From: Phycisphaerales bacterium
GTDB taxonomy: Bacteria > Planctomycetota > Phycisphaerae > Phycisphaerales > UBA1924
Direction of reading: 5' to 3'
DNA length: 64,000 nt
Assembly: GCA_023382935.1 (NCBI GenBank)
Contig: JAHDXL010000005.1
Location: 239,493 to 303,492 of the forward strand
Part shown: piece after piece, positions 38,350-47,660 of the stretch
Numbering within the stretch: the stretch's first letter is position 1
How the letters are laid out: each line of letters begins with the position of its first letter
The notes under the pieces: model-generated
Seen by the model: only the letters and a program-made list of their open reading frames with translations
What the model was told of the DNA's origin: nothing
The model's database searches: none
Made by a program: the position numbers and the translations under genes

Positions 38350-41217
38350 CTACCCCAGCAGGCGATAGGCAATCTTGCGTGCTTCCGCGCCGGCCTGTTT
38401 GAGTTTGCCCAGATCGCTGCCCGCGCCTTGGGCCTGCTCGGGCTTGCCCCCGCCCTTGCCGCCCATCAGGGCCGTCACCTCGCGCACCCAGTCCCCGGCC
38501 TTGAGCCCGCGGCCGATCAGCCCTTTGGGCACCGAGGCCATCACCGAGACCTTGCCGGCCTCGGGGTCCGGGCTGAGCAGCATCACGGCGCTGCGGGGGA
38601 CGCGATCGCAGATGGTCGTCATCGCCGCCTGCAGCGCCCCGCGGTCGGAGCCCAGTTCCAGCGTGGCCACCACCACTTCGTCCATCGAGGTGGCGGCCGA
38701 CTCAGCGATGCGACGGGCCATTTCAGCGGCCTCCTTCGCGCGAGCGGCCTCGGCCGCCTTGTGCTCTGCCTTGACACGATCGCTCAGCCCGGCCAGCGCT
38801 GCCCGCAACTCGTGCTTGCGCGGCGCCGGCAAGGTCAGCGCATCGACCTGCTGGGCAATGTCCGTCACTTCGTCGTGCAGCGCCTGTCCGTTCAGTCGCT
38901 CGGCTTCGCGCAGACGAGCCTGGAGAAGGTCGGCGGCCTGATCAGCGGCCTTGGCGAGCGTGCCGGTCAACGCCGTGATGCGGCGCACGCCTTTGGCGAT
39001 GCCCTCCTCGCTCACCAGTGCAAACGCCTGCGCTTCGCCGGTGCTCCTGAGGTGCGTTCCGCCGCACAGTTCCACGCTGTATTGGCGCCATTGTCCGTCG
39101 CCGGGCCGGCTGAGTAACTGGTCGACCGGCGCGCCGATGGAGACAACGCGCACCGGATCGGGATACGTCTCGCCGAACACGGCGCGCAACCCGGTGATGC
39201 TCCGGGCCGTCGGAAGCGCGCCGAGGTCGGCGTACACCGGCAGGTCGCGGGCGATGTGCTCGCGCACGATCTGCTGCACGCGAGCGATCTGTCCAGGCTC
39301 GACCGGGTGCCCGTGGCTGAAGTCAAAGCGCAGCCGGTCTGGTGCCACCAGCGAGCCCTTCTGGTCGATGTGATCGCCGAGCACCTCGCGCAGGGCGAAG
39401 TTGACCATGTGCGTGGCCGTGTGATTGGCGCAGATCTGCTGTCGCCGCTGCTGCTCGATGTGCAGTCGAACCTCGTCACCGACGCGCAGGTCGCCGCGGG
39501 TGGCGTGCCCGATGTGCAGCACGTAGCCGCCGAATGTCCGAACTTCATCGACGCGGAACTCGCCCCCGGCGCCTGCGCCCTCGAACCGACCGTCGCGGCT
39601 GGCGACCAGACGCCCGTGATCGGCCACCTGCCCACCCATCTCGGCGTAGAAACTCGTCTTGTCGAGGATGATGCCGACGCGCTGCGTGGCGCGCGTGCCC
39701 GTGTGCTCGTCAAAGTTCTGTCCGTTCCAGATCGCCCGCACCGTCGCGCGCATGTCGCGCCCGTGAAACTTGTGCGAGTCGTCGGTCACCTTGACGTTCA
39801 TCCGCCCGAGTTGGGCGATGGCCTCGGCGTCGAGCACTAGGTCGCCTTCGCCCGCGCCTTTCGCACCTGCGCGGCTTCGGGCCTTCTGCTCGGCCATGCA
39901 GCGTTCAAACCCCTCGACATCGACACCCAGCCCGCGTTCTTCGGCCATCAACTGCGTCAGGTCGAGCGGGAAGCCGAACGTGTCGTACAACTTGAAGGCG
40001 TCCTCGCCCGAGATCCTGCCCTGCGCTTTGCCGGCAAGTTCCTCGAACAGCCCGATTCCCCGGTCCAGCGTTCTTCCGAAACTCTCTTCTTCCTCGTAGA
40101 TCACGTCGGCCACGTGCTTGGGGTTGCGACGCAACTCCGGAAAGGCCTCGCTCATGGTGTCGACGACGGTGGGCACGAGGCCGGCGAGGAAGCCGGTCCT
40201 GGCCCCGAGTTTCTGGCGTCCGAATCGCACGGCGCGGCGCAGAATCCGTCGCAGCACGTAGCCCCGCCCCTCGTTGCTTGGAATGGCTCCATCCGTGATC
40301 GCAAACGTAAGCGTGCGGATGTGATCGGCCACGACGCGGTAGGCCATGTCGTGCCCGTGCGGGTCGTCTCTGCCGAGTCTGCCGTGATACCCGCCGGCAT
40401 CGCCGGTGACGCGCTCGATGGCCGCGAACAGCGGCATGAACACGTCGGTGTCGTAGTTGGACGACTTGTTCTGGATCACGCTGACGAGTCTTTCAAGCCC
40501 CATGCCGGTGTCGACGTGCTTGGCCGGCAGCGGGCGCAGCGAGCCGTCGCCCTGCCGGTCGAACTGGATGAAGACGAGGTTCCAAATCTCGATCACGTTG
40601 GGGTCGCCCTTGTTAACGAACGCCCGCGCATTGCGCCCGCCGATGCGGTCGAAGTGGATTTCGCTGCAAGGCCCGCACGGACCTGTGTCGCCCATTTCCC
40701 AGAAGTTGTCCTTCATGTTTCCGGGCAGCACCCGATCGGCCGGCAGGTAGCGCATCCACAATTGGCGTGCTTCCTCGTCGGCCGGCAGGCCCTGCTCGGG
40801 GCTGCCCTCGAAGTAGGTGGCATAGATCCGGTCGGGCGGCAACTGGTACACCTGCGTGAGCAGTTCCCAGGCCCACTGGATCGCCTCGGCCTTGAAGTAG
40901 TCGCCAAAGGACCAGTTGCCCAACATCTCGAAGAAGGTGTGGTGATAGGTGTCCTTGCCCACATCTTCGAGGTCGTTGTGCTTGCCGCCCGCGCGGATGC
41001 ACTTCTGGCTGTTCACCGAGCGCTTCAGCCCAGCCAGAGGGCTGTTGGGGTCGACATGCCCCAGAAAAAGGGGCTTGAACTGGTTCATCCCCGCATTCGC
41101 GAAGAGCAGCGTCGGGTCGTCGTGCGGCACCGTCGGCGATGACGGGACAAACTGGTGTCCCTGCTGGCGGAAGTACTCTATGAACGCTCTGCGAATGTCG
41201 GCCGTGCTGGGTGGCAT
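38350..41217 (-). CDS. alaS: Alanyl-tRNA synthetase
   Basis: 955 residues; bacterial AlaRS is usually about 875. Catalytic core near the N-terminus: motif 1 region with PTLLFANAGMNQFKPLFLG at about 34-52, KCIRAGGKHNDLEDVG at about 71-86. Editing domain zinc ligands: HTATHMVNFAL near 601, and CGGTHLRSTG near 718. The C-terminal coiled coil and DHHA1-like segment end near 955 with LGKLKQAGAEARKIAYRLLG. The ATG has GAGGATC upstream. Same strand as, and 102 bases before, the atp cluster, so alaS may head the transcript or have its own terminator-less end. Divergent holB. Confidence 0.96.
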   Translation of the reverse strand: MPPSTADIRRAFIEYFRQQGHQFVPSSPTVPHDDPTLLFANAGMNQFKPLFLGHVDPNSPLAGLKRSVNSQKCIRAGGKHNDLEDVGKDTYHHTFFEMLGNWSFGDYFKAEAIQWAWELLTQVYQLPPDRIYATYFEGSPEQGLPADEEARQLWMRYLPADRVLPGNMKDNFWEMGDTGPCGPCSEIHFDRIGGRNARAFVNKGDPNVIEIWNLVFIQFDRQGDGSLRPLPAKHVDTGMGLERLVSVIQNKSSNYDTDVFMPLFAAIERVTGDAGGYHGRLGRDDPHGHDMAYRVVADHIRTLTFAITDGAIPSNEGRGYVLRRILRRAVRFGRQKLGARTGFLAGLVPTVVDTMSEAFPELRRNPKHVADVIYEEEESFGRTLDRGIGLFEELAGKAQGRISGEDAFKLYDTFGFPLDLTQLMAEERGLGVDVEGFERCMAEQKARSRAGAKGAGEGDLVLDAEAIAQLGRMNVKVTDDSHKFHGRDMRATVRAIWNGQNFDEHTGTRATQRVGIILDKTSFYAEMGGQVADHGRLVASRDGRFEGAGAGGEFRVDEVRTFGGYVLHIGHATRGDLRVGDEVRLHIEQQRRQQICANHTATHMVNFALREVLGDHIDQKGSLVAPDRLRFDFSHGHPVEPGQIARVQQIVREHIARDLPVYADLGALPTARSITGLRAVFGETYPDPVRVVSIGAPVDQLLSRPGDGQWRQYSVELCGGTHLRSTGEAQAFALVSEEGIAKGVRRITALTGTLAKAADQAADLLQARLREAERLNGQALHDEVTDIAQQVDALTLPAPRKHELRAALAGLSDRVKAEHKAAEAARAKEAAEMARRIAESAATSMDEVVVATLELGSDRGALQAAMTTICDRVPRSAVMLLSPDPEAGKVSVMASVPKGLIGRGLKAGDWVREVTALMGGKGGGKPEQAQGAGSDLGKLKQAGAEARKIAYRLLG

Positions 41218-41304
41218 GAAGATCCTCGGAAACGTGGCCCGATTCTAGGGACCGCCCATACCCCGTCCGCCACGCTCGCCGCTCCCGGGTTCGCCCGGTC
41301 CGAC

Positions 41305-41310
41305 TATCCT
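41305..41310 (+). promoter_or_regulatory. Putative -10 box (TATCCT) of holB
   Basis: TATCCT ends 6 bases before GTG at 41317, without a Shine-Dalgarno sequence. This supports GTG 41317 as the start of a leaderless mRNA. Confidence 0.5.
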
Positions 41311-41316
41311 CTTCGC

Positions 41317-42429
41317 GTGGCCCGCCGAGCGTTGGACGAACCGGTCGAAGTGCTTGCAGAACTCAAACTGCCGCCCATCCCGCGCTTTGACGCGATCATC
41401 GGTCAGGATCGGGCCATCCATGTGCTCCGCAAGACCCTTGCCTCGCAGCGCGTGCCTCACGCGTGGATCTTCCACGGGCCGGCGGGCGTCGGGAAGTTCA
41501 CCACTGCCCTGGCGTTTGCGGCGTGCCTCATGGACGACACCACCGGGCCCACGCTCGGCGGCGACATCGAGCCCGACCCCGACAGCCCGACCCAGCAGCG
41601 CCTCGCCTCCGGCTCCCATCCCGATTTGCATGTGATCCGCAAGGAATTGGCCCTGTTCAGCAGCGAACGCACCGTGCGCGAGCGCAAACTGGCCACCATC
41701 CCCATCGAGGTTGTCCGCGAGCACCTGATCGAGCCGGCCTACCTCGCTCCGGCCATTTCGCGCAAGGCGATGGCCCCCAAAGTCTTCATCGTCGACGAAG
41801 CCGAACTGCTTGACCGCAGCCCGACGAACGCACCCGTGCAGAACGCCCTGCTCAAGACGCTGGAAGAGCCGCCCCCAGGCACGGTGCTCATCCTCGTGAC
41901 CACCAGCGAAGACCGACTGCTGCCAACCATCCGCAGCCGCTGCCAGCGTGTCGCGTTTCGCAGCCTGGCCGATGACGAAATGCGCGAGTGGCTGAAACGG
42001 AGCGAGCGGTCGAGCGCTTCAAAGTGGTTGCTGCGGTTTGCGCAAGGGTCGCCTGGACGCTACATCGAGGCCGTCGAGGCCGGCATCGACCAGTGGGAGC
42101 CAGTGCTCTCGCCGCTGCTGGAAGCCCTGGCGGCGGGCAGACAGGTGTTCGACCTGGGGGCGGTGGCGCACGGGCTGATCGAGTCGTACGCGGCGGCCTG
42201 GGTGGACGCGGGACCGAACCGGTCAAAGGAGGCCGCCAATCGCGCCGGAGCCCGGCAGTTGCTCTCCATTCTCGGGGAGCACTTCCGGTCAGAGGTGCGC
42301 GCCGGGCGTCATGCCGATCGAGCGGCCCGCGCGATCATCCGGCTCGAACAGTCCGAGCGCGAACTGGCGTCCAACGTGCAGCCGGCGCTGGTGTTCGATT
42401 CTCTGGCCGCCGATCTGGCGAGCGCGTAA
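41317..42429 (+). CDS. holB: DNA polymerase III subunit delta-prime
   Basis: 370 residues from GTG. An AAA+ clamp-loader fold: IIGQDRAIHVLRKTL near residue 26, a degenerate Walker A GPAGVGKFTTA near 50 (Phe replaces the usual Ser/Thr), a Walker B-type FIVDEAELLD, and the SRC segment IRSRCQRVAFR near 206. Delta-prime typically does not bind ATP, consistent with the changed Walker A. As in other clamp loaders, SRC supplies an arginine finger to the neighbouring subunit. A second GTG at 41350 is possible. It is divergent from alaS and faces fliS, 71 bases away. Confidence 0.85.
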   Translation: MARRALDEPVEVLAELKLPPIPRFDAIIGQDRAIHVLRKTLASQRVPHAWIFHGPAGVGKFTTALAFAACLMDDTTGPTLGGDIEPDPDSPTQQRLASGSHPDLHVIRKELALFSSERTVRERKLATIPIEVVREHLIEPAYLAPAISRKAMAPKVFIVDEAELLDRSPTNAPVQNALLKTLEEPPPGTVLILVTTSEDRLLPTIRSRCQRVAFRSLADDEMREWLKRSERSSASKWLLRFAQGSPGRYIEAVEAGIDQWEPVLSPLLEALAAGRQVFDLGAVAHGLIESYAAAWVDAGPNRSKEAANRAGARQLLSILGEHFRSEVRAGRHADRAARAIIRLEQSERELASNVQPALVFDSLAADLASA

Positions 42430-42500
42430 ACCCGGGACCCGGATCGTGGAGATGGCGTTCGAGCCCGATTCGTGTCTGAAGTTGGACACTGCTGGCACGA

Positions 42501-43019
42501 TCAAGCAGAAATGCTGAATCCACTCGCAGGCGCGGGGGCCGACGAAGCCCCGGCAGAGGGGGCGCCCGGGCGAGCGGGCGCTTTGACGCCCGCCGGGGCG
42601 TCCGCGCCCGGGGCGTCTCGTCCGGCCGGTTTTCTGCCGCGTTCTCTGGCGATTTTCTCCATGGCCAGAACCCAGGTCTCCCGCTCGTATTCCAGGATCT
42701 TGATGACGTTGTCGACCTTTGACACGTTCTTGTGGAAACTGGCCTCCATCAGTTCGCGATAGAGGAAGAGCAGCACGCCACGCACCTTGTTGACCAGGTC
42801 GGGCTCGGCGTCGTCGCGGATGCCGTTGATCAATTCCAACACAATCTCGCGTGCCTGTGAAAACCCGTTGAAGGATAACTCGTAGTTCTTCGTATTCAGC
42901 CCTTCGCGTGCCTGGTGGGCGAACTTGATCGCTCCGTCGAGCAGCATGAGGCGCAGTTCCTCCGGGCTGGCCGACATCACCCGAGTCCGCAGGTATGCGT
43001 TGGTCGTCTGCTCCATCAT
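42501..43019 (-). CDS. fliS: Flagellar protein FliS
   Basis: 172 residues. The FliS chaperone helical bundle (about 1-130) with NAYLRTRVMSASPEELRLML at 7-26 and LLFLYRELMEASFHKN near 82-97, which binds flagellin C-terminal segments and prevents premature assembly. FliS is normally about 130 residues; here a 40-residue Ala/Pro/Gly tail is added. The gene follows fliD with a 43-base gap, the typical fliD-fliS arrangement. Two adjacent ATGs could start it. No clear Shine-Dalgarno sequence is seen, and the flagellin gene is not in the window. Confidence 0.92.
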   Translation of the reverse strand: MMEQTTNAYLRTRVMSASPEELRLMLLDGAIKFAHQAREGLNTKNYELSFNGFSQAREIVLELINGIRDDAEPDLVNKVRGVLLFLYRELMEASFHKNVSKVDNVIKILEYERETWVLAMEKIARERGRKPAGRDAPGADAPAGVKAPARPGAPSAGASSAPAPASGFSISA

Positions 43020-43062
43020 GGGAAATATCGGCTGCGCGGAGCGGACACTTCACCGTGGGCGT

Positions 43063-45924
43063 TCAGCCGATCGATCGGATCGAGGACAGCGAACTCTGCT
43101 GTGACTGCAACTGAGCGATGGCCTGTTCCATGGCCGCGAATTGCTGCGTGAGTTTGGCACGCTTGATCTCGAGCGTTGCGTTGATGCGGTCGATGTCCTT
43201 CTGCTGGAGTTTGATTTGGTCCGTGATGGACTCGTTCTTGCGCGTCAGAACGCCACTGATCGAGTTGATATACACGTCGATGAACTGCTCGATCTGGGGG
43301 ATCACGCCGAGTTCCGAATAGGACGTTCCGGCGTTGGGATCGCGTCCGGTAATGCCATCGGCTACCGGAATATTGCTCCCGTTGGGGTCGATGGTGCGCC
43401 GGTTGAAAAGGGCCTCGACCGCCTCGGGGTCTTCCTCGTAGGCCGCGCGGAAGCGGTCGTTGTCAAACTGGAGCACACCACCCGATCCGATGGTCAGCCC
43501 CACCTGGGCCAACTGGTCGAACGTGCTGCTGAAGCCGCGGTTTGCGGCGAGCACCTGGTTGACCAAGGCGTTGCGCATCGAGATCATGGTGCCGTCGCCG
43601 AGCAGCGGTCCTTTTTCCTTGGTCTCAGCGACGTAGCGCGTCTGGGTGGTGATGCGCTTCATGAGGTTGTTGTACGCGTCGACGAAACTCTTGATCTGCG
43701 TCTCGATGCTCGTCTGATCCTGCGCGACGGTCAGTGTGACCGGCGTCTCCGACGCGCTCTTCAGGTCGATCGTCACCCCGCTGATCACCCCATCCATGGT
43801 GTTGGAACTGTTGGTGATGAGCACCGCCGAGGCCGGGTCCGAGGAACCGAAGAACACCCGCGCGTCGTGCCCCTCGTCCAGCGTCGTCAGCCCGAGGTTG
43901 AAGTCGCCCGTGTCGATCACGAATCGCCCCTTCGTCCCGCTTTCCTTGCTGACGATGCTCAACTTGTACGGGTTGGCCCCGGCGCCGGTGTTGATGGCGC
44001 TGACGGCCACGCCCGCGTTCGAGGCGTTGATCTTCTTCATGATCTCCGCGAGCGTGTCGGTCGGATCAAACTCGATGTGGGTCTCCATCGAACCGTCGAT
44101 GTAATTGTCCGAACCGGTCCCCGATGCGGTGCCGGCGATGCGCAGGTTCTTGGCGGCCGAGCCGGTGACGTCCTCGATCTTGATCTTGGCTGCTCCCGTG
44201 CCGTTGGTGGTGTTCTCTTCGATGATGATGCCGTCGCCGGTGCTGTTGATGCGTGCCTTGACTGCAATGTTGGAGTCATTGATCTTCTTGATGACCTGTC
44301 CGAGGGTGAGCGTCGAACTGTCGATGGAGATTTCGGCCACCCCGCCCAGCGCGTCGGTAATGCGGAACCTGCCCGTGCCGATGCCGCTGCCATCGCGCAA
44401 ACTGCCCAGCAGGGTCGATTCGCTCATGTAGCGGTGTTCGAGGGCTCCGCTGTTGACGGTACTCGATGCCACGCCTGCTGGATCAGTTTCGATGCCTAGG
44501 TCGGCCGCTGCGTCTCCGCCGATGATCAGGTTGCCGGTTCCGTCGGTGGTGTCGGTGATCTTGATGCCCGTGCCGTTGGCGTTGAGGGAGGCGACGATGC
44601 GCCCGGCGTTGGTGGCGTCACTGTTGATCAGTCGCAGCATCTCGTCGACGGTGGTCGCGCCGGACAGGCCGGTGAGCGAGAAGGTCGCGCCGTCGCGCAG
44701 GGTGAAGTCGAGTTGGTCGCCGCTCAGGCCAGACCCGCCGTTGATGTTGCCCAGCAGCGTGGTGTTCATGCCGGCCAGCACACGCTTCCCGTTGAGTGTG
44801 CCGGCGGCGCTGCCGAGCAGGCCGAGGTCGCGGGCGGAGGTGCCCCCGGTCTTATCAGTGACGACGATGTCCACCCCGTCGCCCGCGGTGATCTTCAGCC
44901 GCCCATTGGTCGAATCGAGCGAAGCCGAAACCCCTGACAGGCCCGCGGCTGTCAGCGCTTCGTTGATGCGCCTGATCGCCCCGCCCACGGTGGTGACCCG
45001 CGTCTCCTTCTCGACGAACTCCCCGTTCTCGTAGGCCCACTTGGAGCCGATGTTCACGCGCACGTCGACGGCGGCAGCGCCCCCCGCTCCATCGGAATCG
45101 ACGGAGATCGTGAAGTCGTAGCGAAGGTCGCCGGCGTCGGTGCCGAAGTTTACGCCCATCCCGTCGTTCAGCGCGCTCAACGCCGTATCACTGCCCATGC
45201 GATACACCGACCCGCCCGTCAGTTTTCCTCCCTCCACGCTGGCCGAGCCGGAATCGAGCCCTAGGTCCTGCGCGGTCCTCTTGCCGGTCTGGCTCACAAC
45301 GCTGGTGGCGCCTTCGAGCACGAAGCGGTCTCCCTCGACCCGGGCCGTGACGTTGATGCTGGCGGTTTCGTTGATCGCGTTGAGCACTTCGTTCACCGTC
45401 GCCACCCGGGAAAGATCGACCTGCGCCGAGGCGCCGTTCGAGTCGGTGATGGTGATGGTGCCGCGTTCCACGCCCAGTCCGTCGTTGAGCATCGAGAGCG
45501 ACAGGTCGCGGTCGAGACGGGCTTCTTCTGGCTCAAAACTCCAGGTTCCCGCATTCTGCCCGCTGACGTTCAGGTCGGCAAACCCGCGGCTGAGCGTTTG
45601 CTGAGTCGACACAAGGCGATCGACGATGAAGGAGTAACTGCCCGGGGAGGCCGTCTTGCTCGCCGAGGCCGTCATGACGTCGATGTTGGTGCTCGAGGCT
45701 GTGCGCTTCGCAAATGGGTTGCCCGTGCGAAAGGCGGCGGCGGATCCCTTCAGTCCGTTCAGCGCCGTGTTGATGTCCAGCATGGCCGACTGCTTGACCT
45801 GCAACTGCACCATGCGCTTCTGAGCCAATGCGCGAGGCCTGGCCGAAATCGCCAGCAACTGCTCGATCAGGCTGGCGGTGTCGATCCCGCTGAAGAGCCC
45901 GGTTCCGGTGGTGATGCCGCTCAT
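43063..45924 (-). CDS. fliD: Flagellar hook-associated protein 2 (filament cap), enlarged
   Basis: 953 residues; FliD is often 450-500. The N-terminus GLFSGIDTASLIEQLLAIS is the typical FliD_N (D0) motif, and the C-terminus ends in a long coiled coil (LKQKDIDRINATL type) and IEQFIDVYINSISGVLTRKN. The central part carries at least four Flagellin_IN-like units of about 90-110 residues, with repeating signs such as SALNDGMGVNFGT, GSLRDGSGIGTGRFRITD, TVDEMLRLIN and KITDTTDGTGNL. These explain the extra length. FliD caps the growing filament and helps flagellin polymerise. The start was placed at MSGITTGTG, with GGGAGG 9 bases upstream; the frame opens 66 codons earlier without FliD character. Confidence 0.95.
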   Translation of the reverse strand: MSGITTGTGLFSGIDTASLIEQLLAISARPRALAQKRMVQLQVKQSAMLDINTALNGLKGSAAAFRTGNPFAKRTASSTNIDVMTASASKTASPGSYSFIVDRLVSTQQTLSRGFADLNVSGQNAGTWSFEPEEARLDRDLSLSMLNDGLGVERGTITITDSNGASAQVDLSRVATVNEVLNAINETASINVTARVEGDRFVLEGATSVVSQTGKRTAQDLGLDSGSASVEGGKLTGGSVYRMGSDTALSALNDGMGVNFGTDAGDLRYDFTISVDSDGAGGAAAVDVRVNIGSKWAYENGEFVEKETRVTTVGGAIRRINEALTAAGLSGVSASLDSTNGRLKITAGDGVDIVVTDKTGGTSARDLGLLGSAAGTLNGKRVLAGMNTTLLGNINGGSGLSGDQLDFTLRDGATFSLTGLSGATTVDEMLRLINSDATNAGRIVASLNANGTGIKITDTTDGTGNLIIGGDAAADLGIETDPAGVASSTVNSGALEHRYMSESTLLGSLRDGSGIGTGRFRITDALGGVAEISIDSSTLTLGQVIKKINDSNIAVKARINSTGDGIIIEENTTNGTGAAKIKIEDVTGSAAKNLRIAGTASGTGSDNYIDGSMETHIEFDPTDTLAEIMKKINASNAGVAVSAINTGAGANPYKLSIVSKESGTKGRFVIDTGDFNLGLTTLDEGHDARVFFGSSDPASAVLITNSSNTMDGVISGVTIDLKSASETPVTLTVAQDQTSIETQIKSFVDAYNNLMKRITTQTRYVAETKEKGPLLGDGTMISMRNALVNQVLAANRGFSSTFDQLAQVGLTIGSGGVLQFDNDRFRAAYEEDPEAVEALFNRRTIDPNGSNIPVADGITGRDPNAGTSYSELGVIPQIEQFIDVYINSISGVLTRKNESITDQIKLQQKDIDRINATLEIKRAKLTQQFAAMEQAIAQLQSQQSSLSSIRSIG

Positions 45925-46198
45925 GAGATGGAACCTCCCGCCAGATGCCCTCAATCCGCGTGCCGGAACGCGGCCGGTCTTCGGGGGCGTGGTCGGCGTG
46001 ACTTCGCCAGCGCGCGACCCGCCCGGACTCTCATCGACCAGGCGCGAAGGGAACTTGCCCGGCATGGGCGCAGAGGCTTTGCTCGGCCGAGGTTGCGCCC
46101 GTCGCGCAAGAACCGTCACCACGCAGGAATACCCCCAGGCCGGGGTGCGATCTTCCCTTCCGGGACCTGCTCACGCCGACAACCTCGAACAACCGATC

Positions 46199-46204
46199 TA
46201 CCAT
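46199..46204 (+). promoter_or_regulatory. Putative -10 box (TACCAT) of the membrane protein gene at 46211
   Basis: TACCAT ends 6 bases before GTG 46211 (followed by ATG 46214). No Shine-Dalgarno sequence is present. The preceding 280 bases back to fliD hold nothing else I recognise. Confidence 0.45.
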
Positions 46205-46210
46205 CGCCCA

Positions 46211-46852
46211 GTGATGACGTCTGCGACCAAGACCATCAAAGTTCTCACGCTCTTCGCCGGGGTTGTCTCGACGCTGCTGGCGGTTGGGGGGGTGGGTACG
46301 GCGCTCTTTGCGGTGGAAAGCCCTATATGGGGGATGCTCAGTTTTGAAGTGGTGGTGCTGGTCGCCTCCGGGCTGGCCGTCTTCGCCGGGCTTGGGAAGT
46401 TCGACCAGGGTTTCGGGATGGCGACGGCTACGCTGGGGGCGACGATCGTCGGCGCGGCGGTGCTCGGCACGATTGATGCGCGTGCCAACCTCACCAGCGC
46501 CGGTTCACCATTGGCCAAGTTGGTCTTTCCGGTGCTGGGGGCGCGCATGCTTTTGGGGGCGGCTTTGGCAGCGCTGGGTGGAGTCGCAGTGCTGTCTCGC
46601 CGGCCGGTGGAGTGGAAGCGATTCATCCTCGGTGCCGTGCTGACGGCCCCGGTGCTGTTGCTCGGGGCGGCCGTCGTACTGGGCAAGGTGCCGTGGCTCT
46701 TGAATGAGCGGGAGGGTTCGGGCGAACTTCTGCGTGTGACCGGACTTCTGGTCAGCGGGGTGCTCATGATTGTTCTGCTTTCGGCGGGGGGGCATTTGTT
46801 GATCACTGCTTTCGAGCGCTGCCATGACGACGCCCGTTCCGGGCAAGCGTGA
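46211..46852 (+). CDS. Hypothetical membrane protein, six helices
   Basis: 213 residues with six hydrophobic helices, Gly- and Ala-rich, no catalytic motif. I do not recognise a family. GTG at 46211 or the adjacent ATG are the start candidates; the -10 box favours the GTG. The frame is open about 110 codons further upstream, through the promoter, but that part is Arg/Pro-rich. The downstream DUF4230 gene begins at or shortly after its stop, so the two are probably co-expressed. Confidence 0.6.
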   Translation: MMTSATKTIKVLTLFAGVVSTLLAVGGVGTALFAVESPIWGMLSFEVVVLVASGLAVFAGLGKFDQGFGMATATLGATIVGAAVLGTIDARANLTSAGSPLAKLVFPVLGARMLLGAALAALGGVAVLSRRPVEWKRFILGAVLTAPVLLLGAAVVLGKVPWLLNEREGSGELLRVTGLLVSGVLMIVLLSAGGHLLITAFERCHDDARSGQA

Positions 46853-46884
46853 AATGCCCGATCCGGTTTGCCCAAGAACCGGTC

Positions 46885-47568
46885 ATGGACTTCTCAGCCA
46901 TTTTCCTCGGGCTGTTCTTGCTGGGTGCCTTCACCGCTGGTCTGCTGCTCGCATGGGCATTGCTTCGGGTGCTGACGCGACGCACGACGCGCGAGGTCAT
47001 CGAGGTTCGGACGATCGCCGAGAAAGTCAGCGCGGTGGGAAGGCTGGTGGGGCTGGAGGTGTGCGCCAAGGAGATTGCGACGGCCAAGTCAGGCTGGGCG
47101 TGGTGTCCGCCGGTGCTGCTCAGTCAGGCCAAGATCGCGATGATCTTCCATTTTGAGAAGCAGTACGGGGTGGATCTGTCCACGGTGAGGCCCGGCGACG
47201 TGCGTCAACTGCATGGGGGCGGATACCGCGTCCGTCTGCCGGGCATTCAGGGCTCGTTGCGCCTGGTGGATGTGCAGCCGTATGACATCCAGCAGGGGAG
47301 GATGCTCGGGCTGCTGGACGTGATCCCGATGAATGCGGATCGGCAGGCGCAGTTGATGAAGACGGCGCAGGTCGAGGCGTCGCGCCTCTTCGAGACTCAC
47401 GAGCAGCGCTACACGGCGCAGGCGCGCGAGGCGATTGAGCGGCAGTTGACGTCGCTGCTGGGGTTGTTTGGCCTGGATGTCGAGTGGGACTGGGCGGACC
47501 TGGCCGAGGCCGAAGTCGAGGGCAGGCCCAAGCCGCACGCGGCACCGGCGCTGACACTGGCGGGGTGA
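46885..47568 (+). CDS. DUF4230-like protein
   Basis: 227 residues. A membrane helix at about 4-25 is followed by a DUF4230-like domain (about 45-205) of beta strands and a long helix, seen in LSQAKIAMIFHFEKQYGVDL and YRVRLPGIQGSLRLVDVQPYD. DUF4230 proteins are membrane-anchored and their function is unknown. ATG at 46885 gives MDFSAIFLG. A GTG at 46849, which overlaps the previous stop (GTGA), is the alternative and would add 12 residues. No Shine-Dalgarno sequence is clear for either. Confidence 0.7.
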   Translation: MDFSAIFLGLFLLGAFTAGLLLAWALLRVLTRRTTREVIEVRTIAEKVSAVGRLVGLEVCAKEIATAKSGWAWCPPVLLSQAKIAMIFHFEKQYGVDLSTVRPGDVRQLHGGGYRVRLPGIQGSLRLVDVQPYDIQQGRMLGLLDVIPMNADRQAQLMKTAQVEASRLFETHEQRYTAQAREAIERQLTSLLGLFGLDVEWDWADLAEAEVEGRPKPHAAPALTLAG

Positions 47569-47660
47569 GTCTGGACTTGCGTGGCAGGGGGCCGATCGGA
47601 CCGCTTCAGCAGCGTCCGAGCACGGACATTACTGGCACGAGTCTCAGGTTGGCACGAGCC

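Noticed and set aside
43141..44499. Large plus-strand open frame over fliD
   Set aside because: Asp/Val/Arg-rich antisense frame; FliD motifs are on the minus strand.
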